DNA from: Glandiceps talaboti | Lineage: Eukaryota > Hemichordata > Enteropneusta > Spengelidae | Length of the DNA: 64,000 bases | Direction: 5' to 3' | Assembly: GCF_964340395.1 (NCBI RefSeq) | Contig: NC_135571.1 | Span: 854,501-918,500 of the forward strand | Part shown: piece by piece, positions 50,410 to 61,949 of the stretch | Layout: the number at the start of each line of letters is the position of its first letter | Position numbering within the stretch: position 1 is the stretch's first letter | The notes under the pieces: generated by a model | What the model was told of the DNA's origin: nothing | Seen by the model: only the letters and a program-made list of their open reading frames with translations | Database searches by the model: none | Made by a program: the position numbers and the translations under genes

Positions 50410-51150
50410 ATCCAGTTTCTACTCCCAGTGATGAATGGCCCCAAGTCACAGATAATGTAAAGTTTATACCGTTCATTCTGAGTGGTGACTATCTTAATTA
50501 TGAATAGCCCATTAGCAGATTATGTGAAGCAATTTTTTACAAGGTTCATTCTGATTGGCGACTACTTTCAATGACAGCCCCAAGCCACAGATTATGTGTA
50601 GCATTTTATAAGGTTCAATCTGATTGGTGCCTACTCTGAATGATGACAACCCCCAAGCCACAGATAGTATGTGAAGCATTTTATAAGGTTCAATCTGATT
50701 GGTGCCTACTCTGAATGATGACAACCCCCAAGCCACAGATAGTATGTGAAGCATTTTATAAGGTTCAATCTGATTGGTGCCTACTCTGAATGATGACAGC
50801 CCCAAGCCACAGATAGTATGTGAAGCATTTTATAAGGTTCATTCTGATTGGTGACTACTCTGAATGATGACAGCCCCAGCCACAGATAATGTGCAGCATT
50901 TTATAAGGTTCATTCTGATTGGTGACTATACTCTGAGTGATGACAGCCCCAGCCACAGATAATATGTGAAGCATTTTATAAGGTTCATTCTGATTGGTGA
51001 CTACTCTGAGTGATGACAGCCCCAGCCACAGATAATGTGAAGCATTTTATAAGGTTCATTCTGATTGGTGACTGTGCTCAGCGATGAATAGCCCCAATTT
51101 AAGCCACAGATAATGTGAAGCCCTTTATATCATTCATTCTGATTGGTAAG
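50410..51150. repeat. Minisatellite of about 70 bp, 10 units
   Basis: Each unit holds TTCTGATTGGTGACTACTCT, GAATGATGACAGCCCC, AAGCCACAGATAATGTGAAG and CATTTTATAAGGTTCA. Unit length varies by insertions (AACCCCCA, TATACTC). Edge units (50410-50570 and 51060-51150) are more diverged. Every unit carries an ATTGG and a CCACAGATAAT motif. The 97-codon minus-strand frame with three near-identical peptides is a by-product. Confidence 0.92.
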
Positions 51151-51226
51151 AAAACAAAGGAAATAAGAACATTTGCTAGCTGTATTGTTAAAAGGACACA
51201 AGCTTTGTTTATATGTGTGAAAAATG

Positions 51227-52225
51227 TACTCACAGTATTCTACTTACTGATGTACATGTATACTTAACTATCACTTGTAATTAAAAGGTACTCACAGTAT
51301 TCTACTTACTGATGTATACTTAACTATCACTTGTAATTAAAAGGTACTCACAGTATTCTACTTACTGATGTATACTTCACTATCACTTGTAATTAAAAGG
51401 TACTCACAGTATTCTACTTACTGATGTATACTTCACTATCACTTGTAATTAAAAGGTACTCACAGTATTCTACTTACTGATGTATACTTAACCATCACTT
51501 GTAATTAAAAGGTACTCACAGTATTCTACTTACTGATGTATACTTCACTATCACTTGTAATTAAAAGGTACTCACAGTATTCTACTTACTGATGTATACT
51601 TAACTATCACTTGTAATTAAAAGGTACTCACAGTATTCTACTTACTGATATATACTTCACCATCACTTGTAATTAAAAGGTACTCACAGTATTCTACTTA
51701 CTGATGTATACTTCATCATCACTTGTAATTAAAAGGTACTCACAGTATTCTACTTACTGATGTATACTTCACCATCACTTGTAATTAAAAGGTACTCACA
51801 GTATTCTACTTACTGATGTATACTTCATCATCACTTGTAATTAAAAGGTACTCACAGTATTCTACTTACTGATATATACTTCACCATCACTTGTAATTAA
51901 AAGGTACTCACTGTATTCTACTTACTGATGTATACTTAACCATCACTTGTAATTAAAAGGTACTCACAGTATTCTACTTACTGATGTATACTTCATCATC
52001 ACTTGTAATTAAAAGGTACTCACAGTATTCTACTTACTGATGTATACTTCATCATCACTTGTAATTACAAGGTACTCACTGTATTCTACTTACTGATGTA
52101 TACTTAACCATCACTTGTAATTAAAAGGTACTCACAGTATTCTACTTACTGATGTATACTTAACTATCATTTATAATTAAAAGGTACTCACAGTATTCTA
52201 CTTACTGATGTATACTTACTTGAAA
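51227..52225. repeat. 56-bp minisatellite, 18 units
   Basis: Starts at 51227, 51289, 51345 and then every 56 bp to 52185. The unit is TACTCACAGTATTCTACTTA, CTGATGTATACTTCACCATC, ACTTGTAATTAAAAGG. The first unit has a 6-bp insertion (TGTACATGTATAC). TTCACC, TTCATC, TTAACC and TTAACT variants are interspersed without an obvious higher-order period. The right flank continues as in the single-copy relative at 43635-43745. Confidence 0.96.
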
Positions 52226-52824
52226 CTGACTGAACTCAAACAAACCTGGTATAAGGATATAGTGCCACTGAATAGGAAATGGCTGCATTTGACAATTTAA
52301 TGTTCCTAAGACTAACACTGAAATTTTATGATGACCATTGCTACACACTAATGCACTGATACACAATCTATTACTACAAGTTTCCATTTCAGAGATGTTA
52401 CCTACTTAACATGGTTACTGTTAAATTGGCTTAGTTAGGACTGAAATGCATGAGTGACAATAAAACTCAAAACCTTCAACATTTTATTGATATTGTGCCA
52501 AAAGAAACATAATTTGGGTAATAAATTACGGACTTCAACATATACACTTGCTTTAAATTGGTATGTATGATTCGGATGATTCTTCTTGGAATCGGTGAAA
52601 GCAATCAAATGTTTAATACAATGCAATCAAATGTACCAGTGGGATTATAGTATCAATTTCATGGCTTCTAGAGATGATCGTACTAGTGATGCCCCGACAT
52701 ATGCCAAACCTAATTCCATCTAAGCGATGATCATACAATGACGAACAAGCTCAACAAACGAACATTGTTCAAAAACCCCTCCCTCCCTCCCCCTAAACAC
52801 ATGTTCACAAGCACAGCATCACCA
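52226..52824. other. Unannotated stretch
   Basis: A C-rich patch at 52778-52796 (CCCCTCCCTCCCTCCCCC). No coding signal supported. Confidence 0.4.
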
Positions 52825-52895
52825 TTATCAACTTATCAGCATCTCACTTGTAATTACAGAAGCTATTGTCATTGAAGGCGTGAAAGTTTTCAATG
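52825..52895 (+). repeat. Dispersed repeat D, copy 3
   Basis: ATCAACTTATCAGCATCTCA, GAAGCTATTGTCATTGAAGG and CGTGAAAGTTTTC match the reverse complement of 26700-26790 at about 80 percent by eye. Confidence 0.6.
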
Positions 52896-52910
52896 TTTTA
52901 GTCAGGAATG

Positions 52911-53680
52911 ACGTTAACGTGAAGTAAAAACTCACATACACTAGTCTGATGTTAACGTGAAGTAAAAACTCACATACACTAGTCTGATGTTAACGTGAAG
53001 TAAAAACTCACATACACTAGTCTGATGTTAACGTGAAGTAAAAACTCACATACACTAGTCTGATGTTAACATAAAGTAAAAACTCACATACACGAGGCTG
53101 ATGTTAACGTTAAGTAAAAACTCACAAATACTAGTCTGATGTTATCGTGAAGTAAAAATTCACATACACTAGTCTGATGTTAATGTGAAGTAAAAACTCA
53201 CATACACTAGTCTGATGTTAATGTGAAGTAAAAACTCACATACACTAGTCTGATGTTAACGTGACGTAAAAACTCACATACACTAGTCTGATATGTTAAC
53301 ATGAAGTAAAAACTCACATACACTAGTCTGATGTTAACGTGAAGTAAAAACTCACATACACTAGTCTGATGTTAATGTGAAGTAAAAACTCACATACACT
53401 AGTCTGATGTTAACGTGAAGTAAAAACTCACATACACTAGTCTGATGTTAACGTGACGTAAAAACTCACATACACTAGTCTGATGTTAATGTTAAGTAAA
53501 AACTCACATACACTAGTCTGATGTTAACGTGACGTAAAAACTCACATACACTAGTCTGATGTTAACGTGAAGTAAAAACTCACATACACTAGTCTGATGT
53601 TAACATGAAGTAAAAACTCACATACACTAGTCTGATGTTAACGTGAAGTAAAAACTCACATACACTAGTCTGATGTTAAT
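52911..53680. repeat. 38-bp minisatellite, about 20 units
   Basis: The unit is GATGTTAACGTGAAGTAAAA plus ACTCACATACACTAGTCT (38 bp), head to tail, with AATGTGAAG, AACGTGACG and one ATATG-inserted variant. AACGTGACG units recur near 53265, 53450 and 53525. Confidence 0.96.
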
Positions 53681-54520
53681 GCAGACTTGGTATATATGTT
53701 GTTTTACACTGAGTAACAAACACAGACTTGGTCTATGTTGTTAAACATTGAGTTACAAACACAGACTTTTTCAATGTTGTTTCACATTGAATAACAAACA
53801 CAGACTTTTTCAATGTTGTTTCACATTGTTATTATAAGAACCCAACATTATTATTATTATTGAGTTACAAACACAGACTTGGTATACGGTATGTTGTTTC
53901 ACATTGAGTTACAAACACAGACTTGGTATACGGTATGTTGTTTCACATTGAGTTACAAACACAGACTTGGTATACGGTATGTTGTTTCACATTGAGTTAC
54001 AAACACAGACTTGGTATACGGTATGTTGTTTCACATTGAGTTACAAACACAGACTTGGTATACGGTATGTTGTTTCACATTGAGTTACAAACACAGACTT
54101 GGTATACGGTATGTTGTTTCACAGTGAGTTACAAACACAGACTTGACATGTTGTTTCACATTGAGTTACAAACACAGACTTGACATATGTTGTTTTACAT
54201 TGAGTTACAAACACAGACTTGGTATGTGTTGTTTCACATTGAATAACAAACACAGACTTTTTCAATGTTGTTTCACATTGAGTTACAAACACAGACTTGG
54301 TATACGGTATGTTGTTTCACAGTGAGTTACAAACACAGACTTGACATGTTGTTTCACATTGAGTTACAAACACAGACTTGACATATGTTGTTTTACATTG
54401 AGTTACAAACACAGACTTGGTATGTGTTGTTTCACATTGAGTTACAAACACAGACTTGGTATACGGTATGTTGTTTCACAATGAGTTACAAACACAGACT
54501 TGGCATATGTTGTTTCACAA
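53681..54520. repeat. 44-bp array derived from the TTAA MITE
   Basis: Units read GAGTTACAAACACAGACTTG, GTATACGGTATGTTGTTTCA, CATT, with shorter TTTTTCAATG and GACATATG variants (about 19 units in all). The same segment is single-copy inside the MITE (17419-17455: TTGAGTTATGAACACGGACT, TGGTCA, TTTCACATT). The array runs straight into a MITE right arm at 54521, so the repeat arose inside a MITE copy. The Cys/Phe-rich 60-codon frame is a by-product. Confidence 0.92.
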
Positions 54521-54616
54521 TGATTTTTCAAATAGGAAGCCATTATAGAATTGTTTTATAAATAAAAAATAAAAAAAAGAATATATCCAATCCTCATCCA
54601 TATGGCCACGTTTAAC
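54521..54616 (+). mobile_element. TTAA MITE right arm closing the 44-bp array
   Basis: GATTTTTCAAATAGGAAGCC, ATTATAGAATTGTTTTATAA, ATAAAAAAT, CCAATCCTCATCCATATGGC and CACGTTTAA is the MITE right arm including its terminus and a diverged TTAA. No left arm is found before 53681. Confidence 0.75.
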
Positions 54617-55492
54617 ATGTCATTGAATAGGGGACAAATAATATAAACCATGATAACTACATTTAACATAATTCAAAAGAAAGAAAGTCAGCTATGTAAC
54701 CAACCCACGTAACATACCTTTAGGTTCCAGACAGAAAATTACATCACAATATTCTAAACATGTCAAGCTCTTTAAAGAAATAATTGAAACTGTCAATCAA
54801 GTTGCTTCCCATGGCGCCTATAATGATTAGAGTTACAATAGTAATAGTACTTATTCTAATTTGCTTGGTTTCTACGATATTTATTTGACCACATTTATTA
54901 TTTTTTAAGCTTCTATACACTTGAACATATATTAAAGTATGAGGAACTTCATCACCCTGTGCTAAATTTATCAAAATAGGTTTGTGTAATGATGAATAAA
55001 GTAGAATATACATTAAAACTGAGGAATGAAAAGTGAAACATGTAGTAGTTAAACCAAGTCCAATGACTTGTAATTGAGAGTGTTCTAACCAGCTGAGCTA
55101 TTACATTAACTGGTAGATTCTGCTAGTCTATCAACTCCTGTGTGTACCCTTCTATTCGTCAGCAGGTTAGAAGCCAACGCATTAACTTTTAATCTATCAA
55201 CCTAAGCACAGGGTCCCTGCCTAAGGATCACACAGTATGATACTGTAGTACTTTACTTAGTGCCCTTGTGAAACAAGGGCCCAGTCCTTTAGTTGTAGCA
55301 AGCTTTGTTGAAGGTATTAATATTCAACACAGCACCCACGCGTTGGTACTTTAGACTTAGAAATCAATTCATAACATAATAATCTGCTGTATAGAATTGA
55401 TATTGGGTGAACTGAAAGTAATAACATTTCATGGCCATGTTAAGTTATGGGTAATGGGTAGTTAGGATAGAAGTGCACCTTGTGTTGGTCAA
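54617..55492. other. Unannotated stretch
   Basis: One 89-codon minus-strand frame without a domain. Nothing supported. Confidence 0.4.
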
Positions 55493-55743
55493 TAGGGAAC
55501 TTGCAAACCCGCCATGTTGAATGTTGCATCATGGGAAATGTGGTAATAAATACTAATCAATTAGCATTGTAAACAATATTGTTACACTTTTTATAACCAT
55601 GAATGATCAATTCATAGTCACCCTGATCTTTGTGGGAGGTTAATTTTATCAGTAGCTCCAGATTAGGTATGATTACGATAACCACAGATAATCCCATAGT
55701 CCTTTGCATCTGAGCATGCTCAGTTTGGATTGCAAGTTCCCTA
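55493..55743. mobile_element. TA-flanked MITE, copy 2
   Basis: The element 55495-55741 is bounded by TA and has GGGAACTTGCAAACCCGCCA at the left and ATTGCAAGTTCCC at the right. It is the reverse-orientation sister of 41481-41724, sharing CATGTTGAATGTT, CATCATGGGAAATGTGG, AATAAATACTAATCAA, ACCACAGATAATCCCATAGT and GAGCATGCTCAG. Lengths are 247 and 244 bp. Confidence 0.8.
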
Positions 55744-55980
55744 TTTGACATTACTTGGTCATACTGATTAGTTAATCACTTGATATCTAACGGTCACATA
55801 AATCATGGTCACATTTATTCAACTATAAAATATTCTGACAATGTTTCTTTGTTTACCAGATTCATAGCGGACAATAGACAACTCCCAACCATATTGTCTA
55901 TCTATGTAAAGTTTGAATGATTAAATTGGCCATTTGGACTACTTATGCTAAATTTCCCATATGTTCCTTCTGTATTAAAT

Positions 55981-56130
55981 ATTATTTTCCAATCTTTTTC
56001 TTCATTCAGACAAGGAAAATATGAGTGACCTAAGGGGGCCCTTGACATTACGAGTTGATAGACGAGTAGCTGCAACCCTTAGGTCACAAATATTTTCCAG
56101 CTGAATGAAGAAAATTATTGGGGAATAATA
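55981..56130. mobile_element. PAL palindromic element, full copy
   Basis: The left arm TTTTCCAATCTTTTTCTTCA, TTCAGACAAGGAAAATATGA, GTGACCTAAGGG and the right arm CCCTTAGGTCACAAATATTT, TCCAGCTGAATGAAGAAAAT, TATTGGGGAATAAT surround TTACGAGTTGATAGACGAGT. This is the best-preserved copy in the window. Confidence 0.75.
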
Positions 56131-56316
56131 CAATTATACCATTGCCAGTAATGCCAATTTTGAACAGTTTGACTTATATTTCAAACACAGCAGAACCAGT
56201 GATGTAGACAAGCGTTACTGTGACATAAACATGCTTTATTGTGATGTAGAACAACCAGAGTATATATTCCATATTTTTTGCTGAACATGGCTCATGCATG
56301 GTATACTATCTGTTAT
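56131..56316 (-). repeat. PAL-associated block A, copy 4
   Basis: Read in reverse complement, it gives ATACCATGCATGAGCCATGT, AATATGGAATATATACTCTG, GTTGTTCTACATCAC, GAAATATAAGTCAAACTGTT and CAAAATTGGCATTACTG. It is immediately followed by the palindrome at 55981-56130, showing the contiguous arrangement of the composite element. Confidence 0.7.
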
Positions 56317-56409
56317 ACCCAATGTTTTTTCTTTTAGCCATAGAAAATTTAGTTAGTACATATTACAGTTTTCAATTTGGTCTACTTTTAATAACCATGT
56401 TAACCTTTG

Positions 56410-57045
56410 CAATACATCTATACACCTACATGTACATCTATGTTAAATCTCATCAAAGTCTATTCAGCAACTGGACAAGGGTGCTACAGACTATACTAAC
56501 ACACCTACAATACACCTATACCTACATCTACAGTAAATCTCATCAAAGTCTATTCAGCAACTGGACAGGGTGCTACAGACTACACTAACACACCTACAAT
56601 ACATCTATACCTACATCTATGTTAAATCTCATCAAAGTCTATTCAGCAACTGGACAAGAGTGCTACAGACTAAACACACCTACAATACACCTATACCTAC
56701 ATCTATGTTAAATCTCATCAGTCTATTCAGCAACTGGACAAGGGTGCTACAGACTACACTAACACACCTACAATACATCTATACTTACATCTACAGTAAA
56801 TCTCATCAAAGTCTATTCAGCAACTGGAGAGGGTGCTACAGACTACACTAACACACCTACAATACATCTATACCTACATCTATGTTAAATCTCATCAAAG
56901 TCTATTCAGCAACTGGACAGGGTGCTACAGACTACACTAACACACCTACAATACACCTATACCTACATCTATGTTAAATCTCATCAAAGTCTATTCAGCA
57001 ACTGGACAAGAGTGCTACAGACTAAACACACCTACAATACATGTA
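56410..57045. repeat. Minisatellite of about 91 bp, 7 units
   Basis: Units contain CACCTACAATACATCTATAC, CTACATCTATGTTAAATCTC, ATCAAAGTCTATTCAGCAAC and TGGACAAGGGTGCTACAGAC, with alternating ATGTTAAAT and ACAGTAAAT forms and one CAAA deletion. The three overlapping open frames are by-products. Confidence 0.93.
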
Positions 57046-57248
57046 TATCCTATGATTCTCTTAGTGTAACAAGTAAGATGCAAATAAATATTTTGTTTCA
57101 ATGGCATCCTTGAATTATACATCAGACTACAATTTTCACACAATAATTTATTTGTCTATTAAATTTATCATTTGTTTATTCACCAATCAATTCAATTATT
57201 TTGTGGTAATTTTCAATTTTCACTGAAATTTGAAAGGATTTATTAATC

Positions 57249-57342
57249 ACCCTAAGGGTTTTGTCACTACGAGTTGCGAGCCGAGTAGTGAAAAAAGTCT
57301 CAGTCATATTGTCCTTGACTGAATGAAGACAAATATTAGAGA
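57249..57342. mobile_element. PAL element, internally shortened copy
   Basis: CACCCTAAGGGTTTTGTCAC, TACGAGTTGCGAGCCGAGTA, GTGAAAAAAGTC, then TTGACTGAATGAAGACAAAT and ATTAGAGA. The centre and right arm are recognisable and the left arm is truncated. Confidence 0.6.
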
Positions 57343-58703
57343 GTAACATCTAAGAGTGAATAAAATGGAAATGTCTCAAAGTTATCAGCAAAATTGATTC
57401 TACTGAAGAATTAAATGTTTCATATGTTACAGACAACGACCTCAAAGTTGAATGCTATGGTAACGATTTGATGAAACCAATCGTCTTTTTCTTCCTAATC
57501 CATTACACCATTGCCATAGCAACAATGAATTTACTGTGACAAACAAATTCTAGTGAATGTATCTTTGTTTGCTTGCTTGAAATGAAAACACCCCATTTCT
57601 ATACTTACTATATAGGTTGAAAGTCAATAAAATAAGGTTTCTGAAAAAAAAGCAGCCTGATTGATTGTACTCAAGATTAGACTAAGATTTTCCACGTTGC
57701 AGCCACAGACCCAAGAGTTGAATGCCCGCTTAATCACTTTAAACATGTTGTCTTTCTTTCCAATCCATTATAACAAATTCAATTGACTACGACAAGTAAC
57801 ATACAAGAACAAAGACATTACTTTTGCATTTAAGCAAGACAGATTCAATTTAAAGTCATACAAAAGCTTTCTACAGGAAAAGTTTTCTTTAGAATATGTC
57901 TAGCCAATGTGGAAACAGGCTGTGCTGACCTCCTGATTTCTCCAATATACACATCATTAAATCAATGAACAGTAGCGTGTGAATACGTTACCATAGCAAC
58001 ATTCAGGAAGATGTCCGTCAACAAAATCAATAAAAAGTACCTATTCCACCACTTTTTAGACGTTAAAAACCAAAATTACATTATAACCATACAACTATAC
58101 AGCATTCAAAATTATACACAACATGGTTACACAATAGAATGTTAACGTTACATTTTCCTTTTAAAATAGTTATTCAGAAAAACTGAAGATTTTTGACATT
58201 TCAAAAATTTATTATTTTGGAACAATCTATGGCCACGTCATACTTATGTTGTACCTATTCAGGTAGAAATTGTATGGATGTGTTAGAAGTAATTGCACAC
58301 CCGACAGATCGAATAAAAAAACTGACAACTTGTTTTCTCTGTGAAGTGGAACCGAATGTACATGATACACATTCTAATAAAAATATGACAAATTGGATTT
58401 GTTTTGTTGAATAGAATGTTTCAGAGTGCCTAGGAATATTTCATTATTGGTACCTCCAAATCAGATCAGATATTTTTTTTTAATTCAGTCTTCGTTGTTT
58501 GAGGTATGTGTAATTGTTTTCAAGGTTTACTATTCTAATGTTTGGTTGTAAATTTGTATAAAACTGACATAGTGAAAAAATTAGCAATTGTGCAAGTTTG
58601 TGATTTAATAATTATGAAAATTTAAGAAATCAGTAAATTCTCTAAACCCCAAACTTCTCCCCTTGCAAGTGTTGTGGGATAATACCCAATAATATACAGT
58701 ACA
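57343..58703. other. Unannotated stretch
   Basis: A diverged duplication (about 57425-57530 and 57700-57800, both with GTTGAATGC and TTTC-TCC-AATCCATTA) is suspected. One 73-codon frame at 58193-58414 with several Cys (TTCFLCEVEPNVHDTH) is unrecognised. Confidence 0.35.
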
Positions 58704-59056
58704 TTAAAGTGGCCATATGGATGAGAATTGGTATTTATTTTGGATTTTTATTTGATAAAACAGCTTCACCATGTTTTTCTACTTGAAACAATAATGCAAA
58801 ATAACATATACCAAGTCCATATTCACATCTCAATAAATGGCAAAACATTAAACAATGTGTAAAATGTTTGTTATTGTACGTACAATAACAAACTTTTTAC
58901 ACTTTTTGTATCTTTTTGCAATGTATTGAGTTATGAACATGGACTTGGTATATGTTATTTTGCATTAGTTTTTCAAGTAGAAAAACATGGTGAAGCTGTT
59001 TTATCAAATAAAAATCCAAAATAAATACCAAATTCTCATCCATATGGCCACTTTAA
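58704..59056. mobile_element. TTAA-flanked MITE, intact copy 2
   Basis: The element 58708-59052 (345 bp) lies between TTAA sequences, with AGTGGCCATATGGATGAGAA and TTCTCATCCATATGGCCACT ends. It aligns to 17196-17539 nearly base for base. The ends here are a better mutual match (CCATATGGATGAGAA on both sides), so it may be the younger copy. The central GTTATTGTACGTACAATAAC is a perfect palindrome. Confidence 0.88.
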
Positions 59057-59394
59057 GGCATGAAAATCCATGCAACTTTTTCCTATGTATATCTTCTCTG
59101 CAAACCTTTAGAAATAACTAGATGTTATACAACAAGTGACTGACTTGAAAACAAACAAGTTTGAGCTGTCTTTTCATTATTAACTAGTCTGTCATTTGAA
59201 CAAACCTGTCAGTTTTATTTGATAACTGAATTATGTAGTTATTTACACATATTCTTTCACTCCATCTGTGACAAATAATTATGTAGTGGTCCATTGTTAC
59301 AGTTAATTTCAAAATACTGTGCAGCTTTTCTGCTTAATACAACCATGCAGACATCAATTAGCTTTTCTGTTCAAGATACAACCACGTAAAAACC

Positions 59395-59730
59395 AACAAG
59401 AAAGTGGACATGCTACACTTTAAGATAATAAGATTGAATGAGTACAGTTTGTCTAAATGAAGTGAACTACACATGCCACCATACAAACATAAAATGAACA
59501 CTGCAGAGGACATTTATACACCCTTAATCGGGTGTTTGATACTAAAACATTGCCATCAGAATATCTGCATGGAGTTGCAATACATTTAAATAGTTTATTT
59601 CAGTTAGACTTAATCATTTTAATGTAGCAAAAAATGCAATCTGCTATTGAAGTATGGCATATTATATGTAGTTTCTTTGTTGGTTTCTGCATGGTTGCAT
59701 CAAACAGGAAAGCTGCAGCCCGGTATTTTC
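59395..59730 (+). repeat. Dispersed repeat E, copy 1
   Basis: GCTACACTTTAAGATAATAA, GATTGAATGAGTAC, ATGAAGTGAACTACACATGC and CACCATA, later TTTCTGCATGGTTGCATCAA, parallel 61950-62240 in the same order, with considerable divergence. Confidence 0.45.
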
Positions 59731-59789
59731 AAATTCACTGTATTTACACTTTATTTGTTCACTCCATATGTTACATAGCATTCAATATA

Positions 59790-59922
59790 ATGGCAAAAGC
59801 AGTCATTGTACATACAATAACAAACATTTGACACATTTTTTTTTTATCTTGGCAATTCAAAGTTGTTTAATGAATAGAAAATCCAAAATAAATATCCATT
59901 TGTTATCTATATGGCAACTTTG
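59790..59922 (+). mobile_element. TTAA MITE, right-half fragment
   Basis: GTACATACAATAACAAACAT, TTGACACATTTTTT, then AATCCAAAATAAATATCC and CTATATGGCAACTTT. It begins at the MITE centre and ends at a degraded terminus. Confidence 0.6.
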
Positions 59923-60139
59923 GAATTTAATTTCTCATGCCTGTGATATAATGTCACATTTGTACATGGAATTAATATACAGTAACATTATAAATTATTA
60001 TTTCAATCCACAGAGTATCATGTATTCTATATAACTGAGCTATCTCATGACCTTGTCATAATTTCATGCATCCAAGGATTTTCATAACAGATGGAATGTT
60101 TTAATCTAATGTCTGTTTTATTTCCATAATATCATTACT

Positions 60140-60362
60140 GGACAAAGCCCACAAGCTCACACAGGGTAGATTCATTTGTCACCGACTGCCTCACGATGAT
60201 ATTGTAGATAGCACCTTCCGCTTGGAGAATGCACATAGTATATATAGAACATGAATGCATATAGTCAATGCGCCGCAATACATCCTTGGTTAAAACCACC
60301 AAAAAACATCGCATAGTATAAACGCAAATGCGTACTAGTCATTGGCTGCTACACGGCCGCTT
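60140..60362 (-). repeat. R240 dispersed repeat, copy 3
   Basis: The reverse complement reads GCGGCCGTGTAGCAGCCAAT, GACTAG, TATACTATGCGATG, AACCAAGGATGTATTGCGGC, TATATACTATGTGCATTCTC, CGTGAGGCAGTCGGTGACAA, ATGAATCTACCCTGTGTGAG and CTTGTGGGCTTTGTCC. It is the least truncated of the three copies. Confidence 0.7.
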
Positions 60363-60372
60363 TTCAGCCACT

Positions 60373-61179
60373 GCACAAGCTTTTAAACACATATGATATG
60401 TTGAGTGTGGAACTCATCAACTAGCCATGCCATATTGTGTTAAGCTAGAGACTGGCAGACTTTGTCAATTTTTAGTCGTGTTACGATAGAGAACAGATTG
60501 CATGGCCTTAGGGTCCTAACTGTTAATAGTGTACAGAATACTGATGTAGAATATATTTGTATGTATAAGGGGGAACATCAGACTTGTTCGTTTAGCATGC
60601 AGTCATTTAGAATGCCTTATTTTTAAGAGGGTTTGGATTGTACCTCTTGAAAAAAGTGAAATTCAAAACACTTACAGTGAGCTACGTAGTCTCTTCAAAA
60701 AGTTCATGTACAACAGTAGACAGGATAGATTTCCTTGTAAACTTCAAAAAAAAACTAAGTGAAGCGTATAGTAGTTCTCCTATGTAATGAGCATTCTCAC
60801 AAACCAGAGCTGTTATTTCTTACATGACACTGCAAGATAACACGTTTTGGATGGTGCCGTAAAAGAGGCTGTGGTTTGTGACAGCGCGTGATGAGTGGAA
60901 TGTCTGTCTCAGACAATTACTAATTGAAACATGGAATTTGGGAAGGGTACATCACTTTTGAGTAATTAATTATCTTCTGTCACAATTGATTACTCAAATG
61001 AAACCTTTGTGGATTATACAAGTCTAGCATGAGTGACTTGAGGTAGTCACGGTTACGTAAAAATTAAAACCAGTCAAGTCTTGGCTGTTTGTTCCATGTC
61101 ACTACTGTATACAGGCCATGAAATAATACTGACCCGTATAGGTGTATCAACCAGAATATTTCTATGAAGATTAGTTCAT
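60373..61179. other. Unannotated stretch
   Basis: One plus-strand frame (about 60554-60762, after a TAG) stays open for about 70 codons and ends in TGA. It has no recognised motif, no in-frame start with context, and no copy elsewhere. Confidence 0.35.
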
Positions 61180-61415
61180 GCATAATTTATGGAGGAAAGA
61201 AAACTGTGAATATAACCTTATTTTTGCATCCATGCTCAATAAATGTTCAAAAATTGAATTTTCGGATACATTATGTGCATATAAAAAAAATCTTATTTAT
61301 TATATATGGAGGAAAGAAAACTGTAAATCTCATTTGTTACCTTATTTTTGCATCTATGCTCAATAAATGTCCAATGAATTTTTAGATACATTATGTGCAT
61401 ATAAAAAACTCTTAC
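61180..61415. repeat. Tandem duplication of about 120 bp
   Basis: Two copies share TATGGAGGAAAGAAAACTGT, CCTTATTTTTGCATC, ATGCTCAATAAATGT and GATACATTATGTGCATATAA. The two overlapping frames (62-73 codons) read through both and are by-products. Confidence 0.85.
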
Positions 61416-61949
61416 AATTTATTAGCAGATATTAAAATATCACAGACGTTATTATGTTTCACTATACCATATAACTAGAGCCAGGTTACTGTGCTGATGT
61501 AACCTTTATCAATAAAAGCTACCTCGGTATATTATACTGTCCTATTGATTCTTAGAACCATGAACAATATATTCCCCATTCAACAAAGGTATATGTTGGA
61601 GACTGTGACTTCCTGAAGAAAATACCCACATACAGAATGTAAGCAATATTGAATTGTTGGCTCTATGTGTGTGCGTGTTTTGAATAGGGTAAAGATGTTA
61701 AGGGTATTCAGTTATCAAAGTAAGATATTTATCAAAGTGACTGTTCTAGTCATGGTTCAAATAATACTACACTTTAAGCTCTATTTGACAGACAAATATA
61801 TCCATGAGATCTATTATCTTGGTATATCAACAATGGAACAGTTCACCTAGTCACTGCATGTACTTACTGCACATTTCATAATAGTGTTCACTGGGCTCTG
61901 TTTGATACACTTAAACTGAAACCAAAAAGTAATTAAACTAAACAGAATA

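Noticed and set aside
50512-50805. 97-codon frame with three near-identical 26-residue repeats
   Set aside because: Unit lengths in the underlying array vary and break the frame elsewhere; it is a by-product of the minisatellite.
52911-53680. CRISPR-like regular 38-bp repeats
   Set aside because: Units are directly adjacent with no spacers and there are no cas genes. The sequence is eukaryotic minisatellite.
56298-57113. Three successive repeat-containing frames (63-96 codons)
   Set aside because: They come from the array of about 91 bp and change frame between units, as expected of non-coding DNA.
60554-60762. About 70 codons open on the plus strand after a stop, protein-like composition
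   Set aside because: No motif, no start with context, no splice borders and no paralogue. The length is within chance for the number of frames examined.
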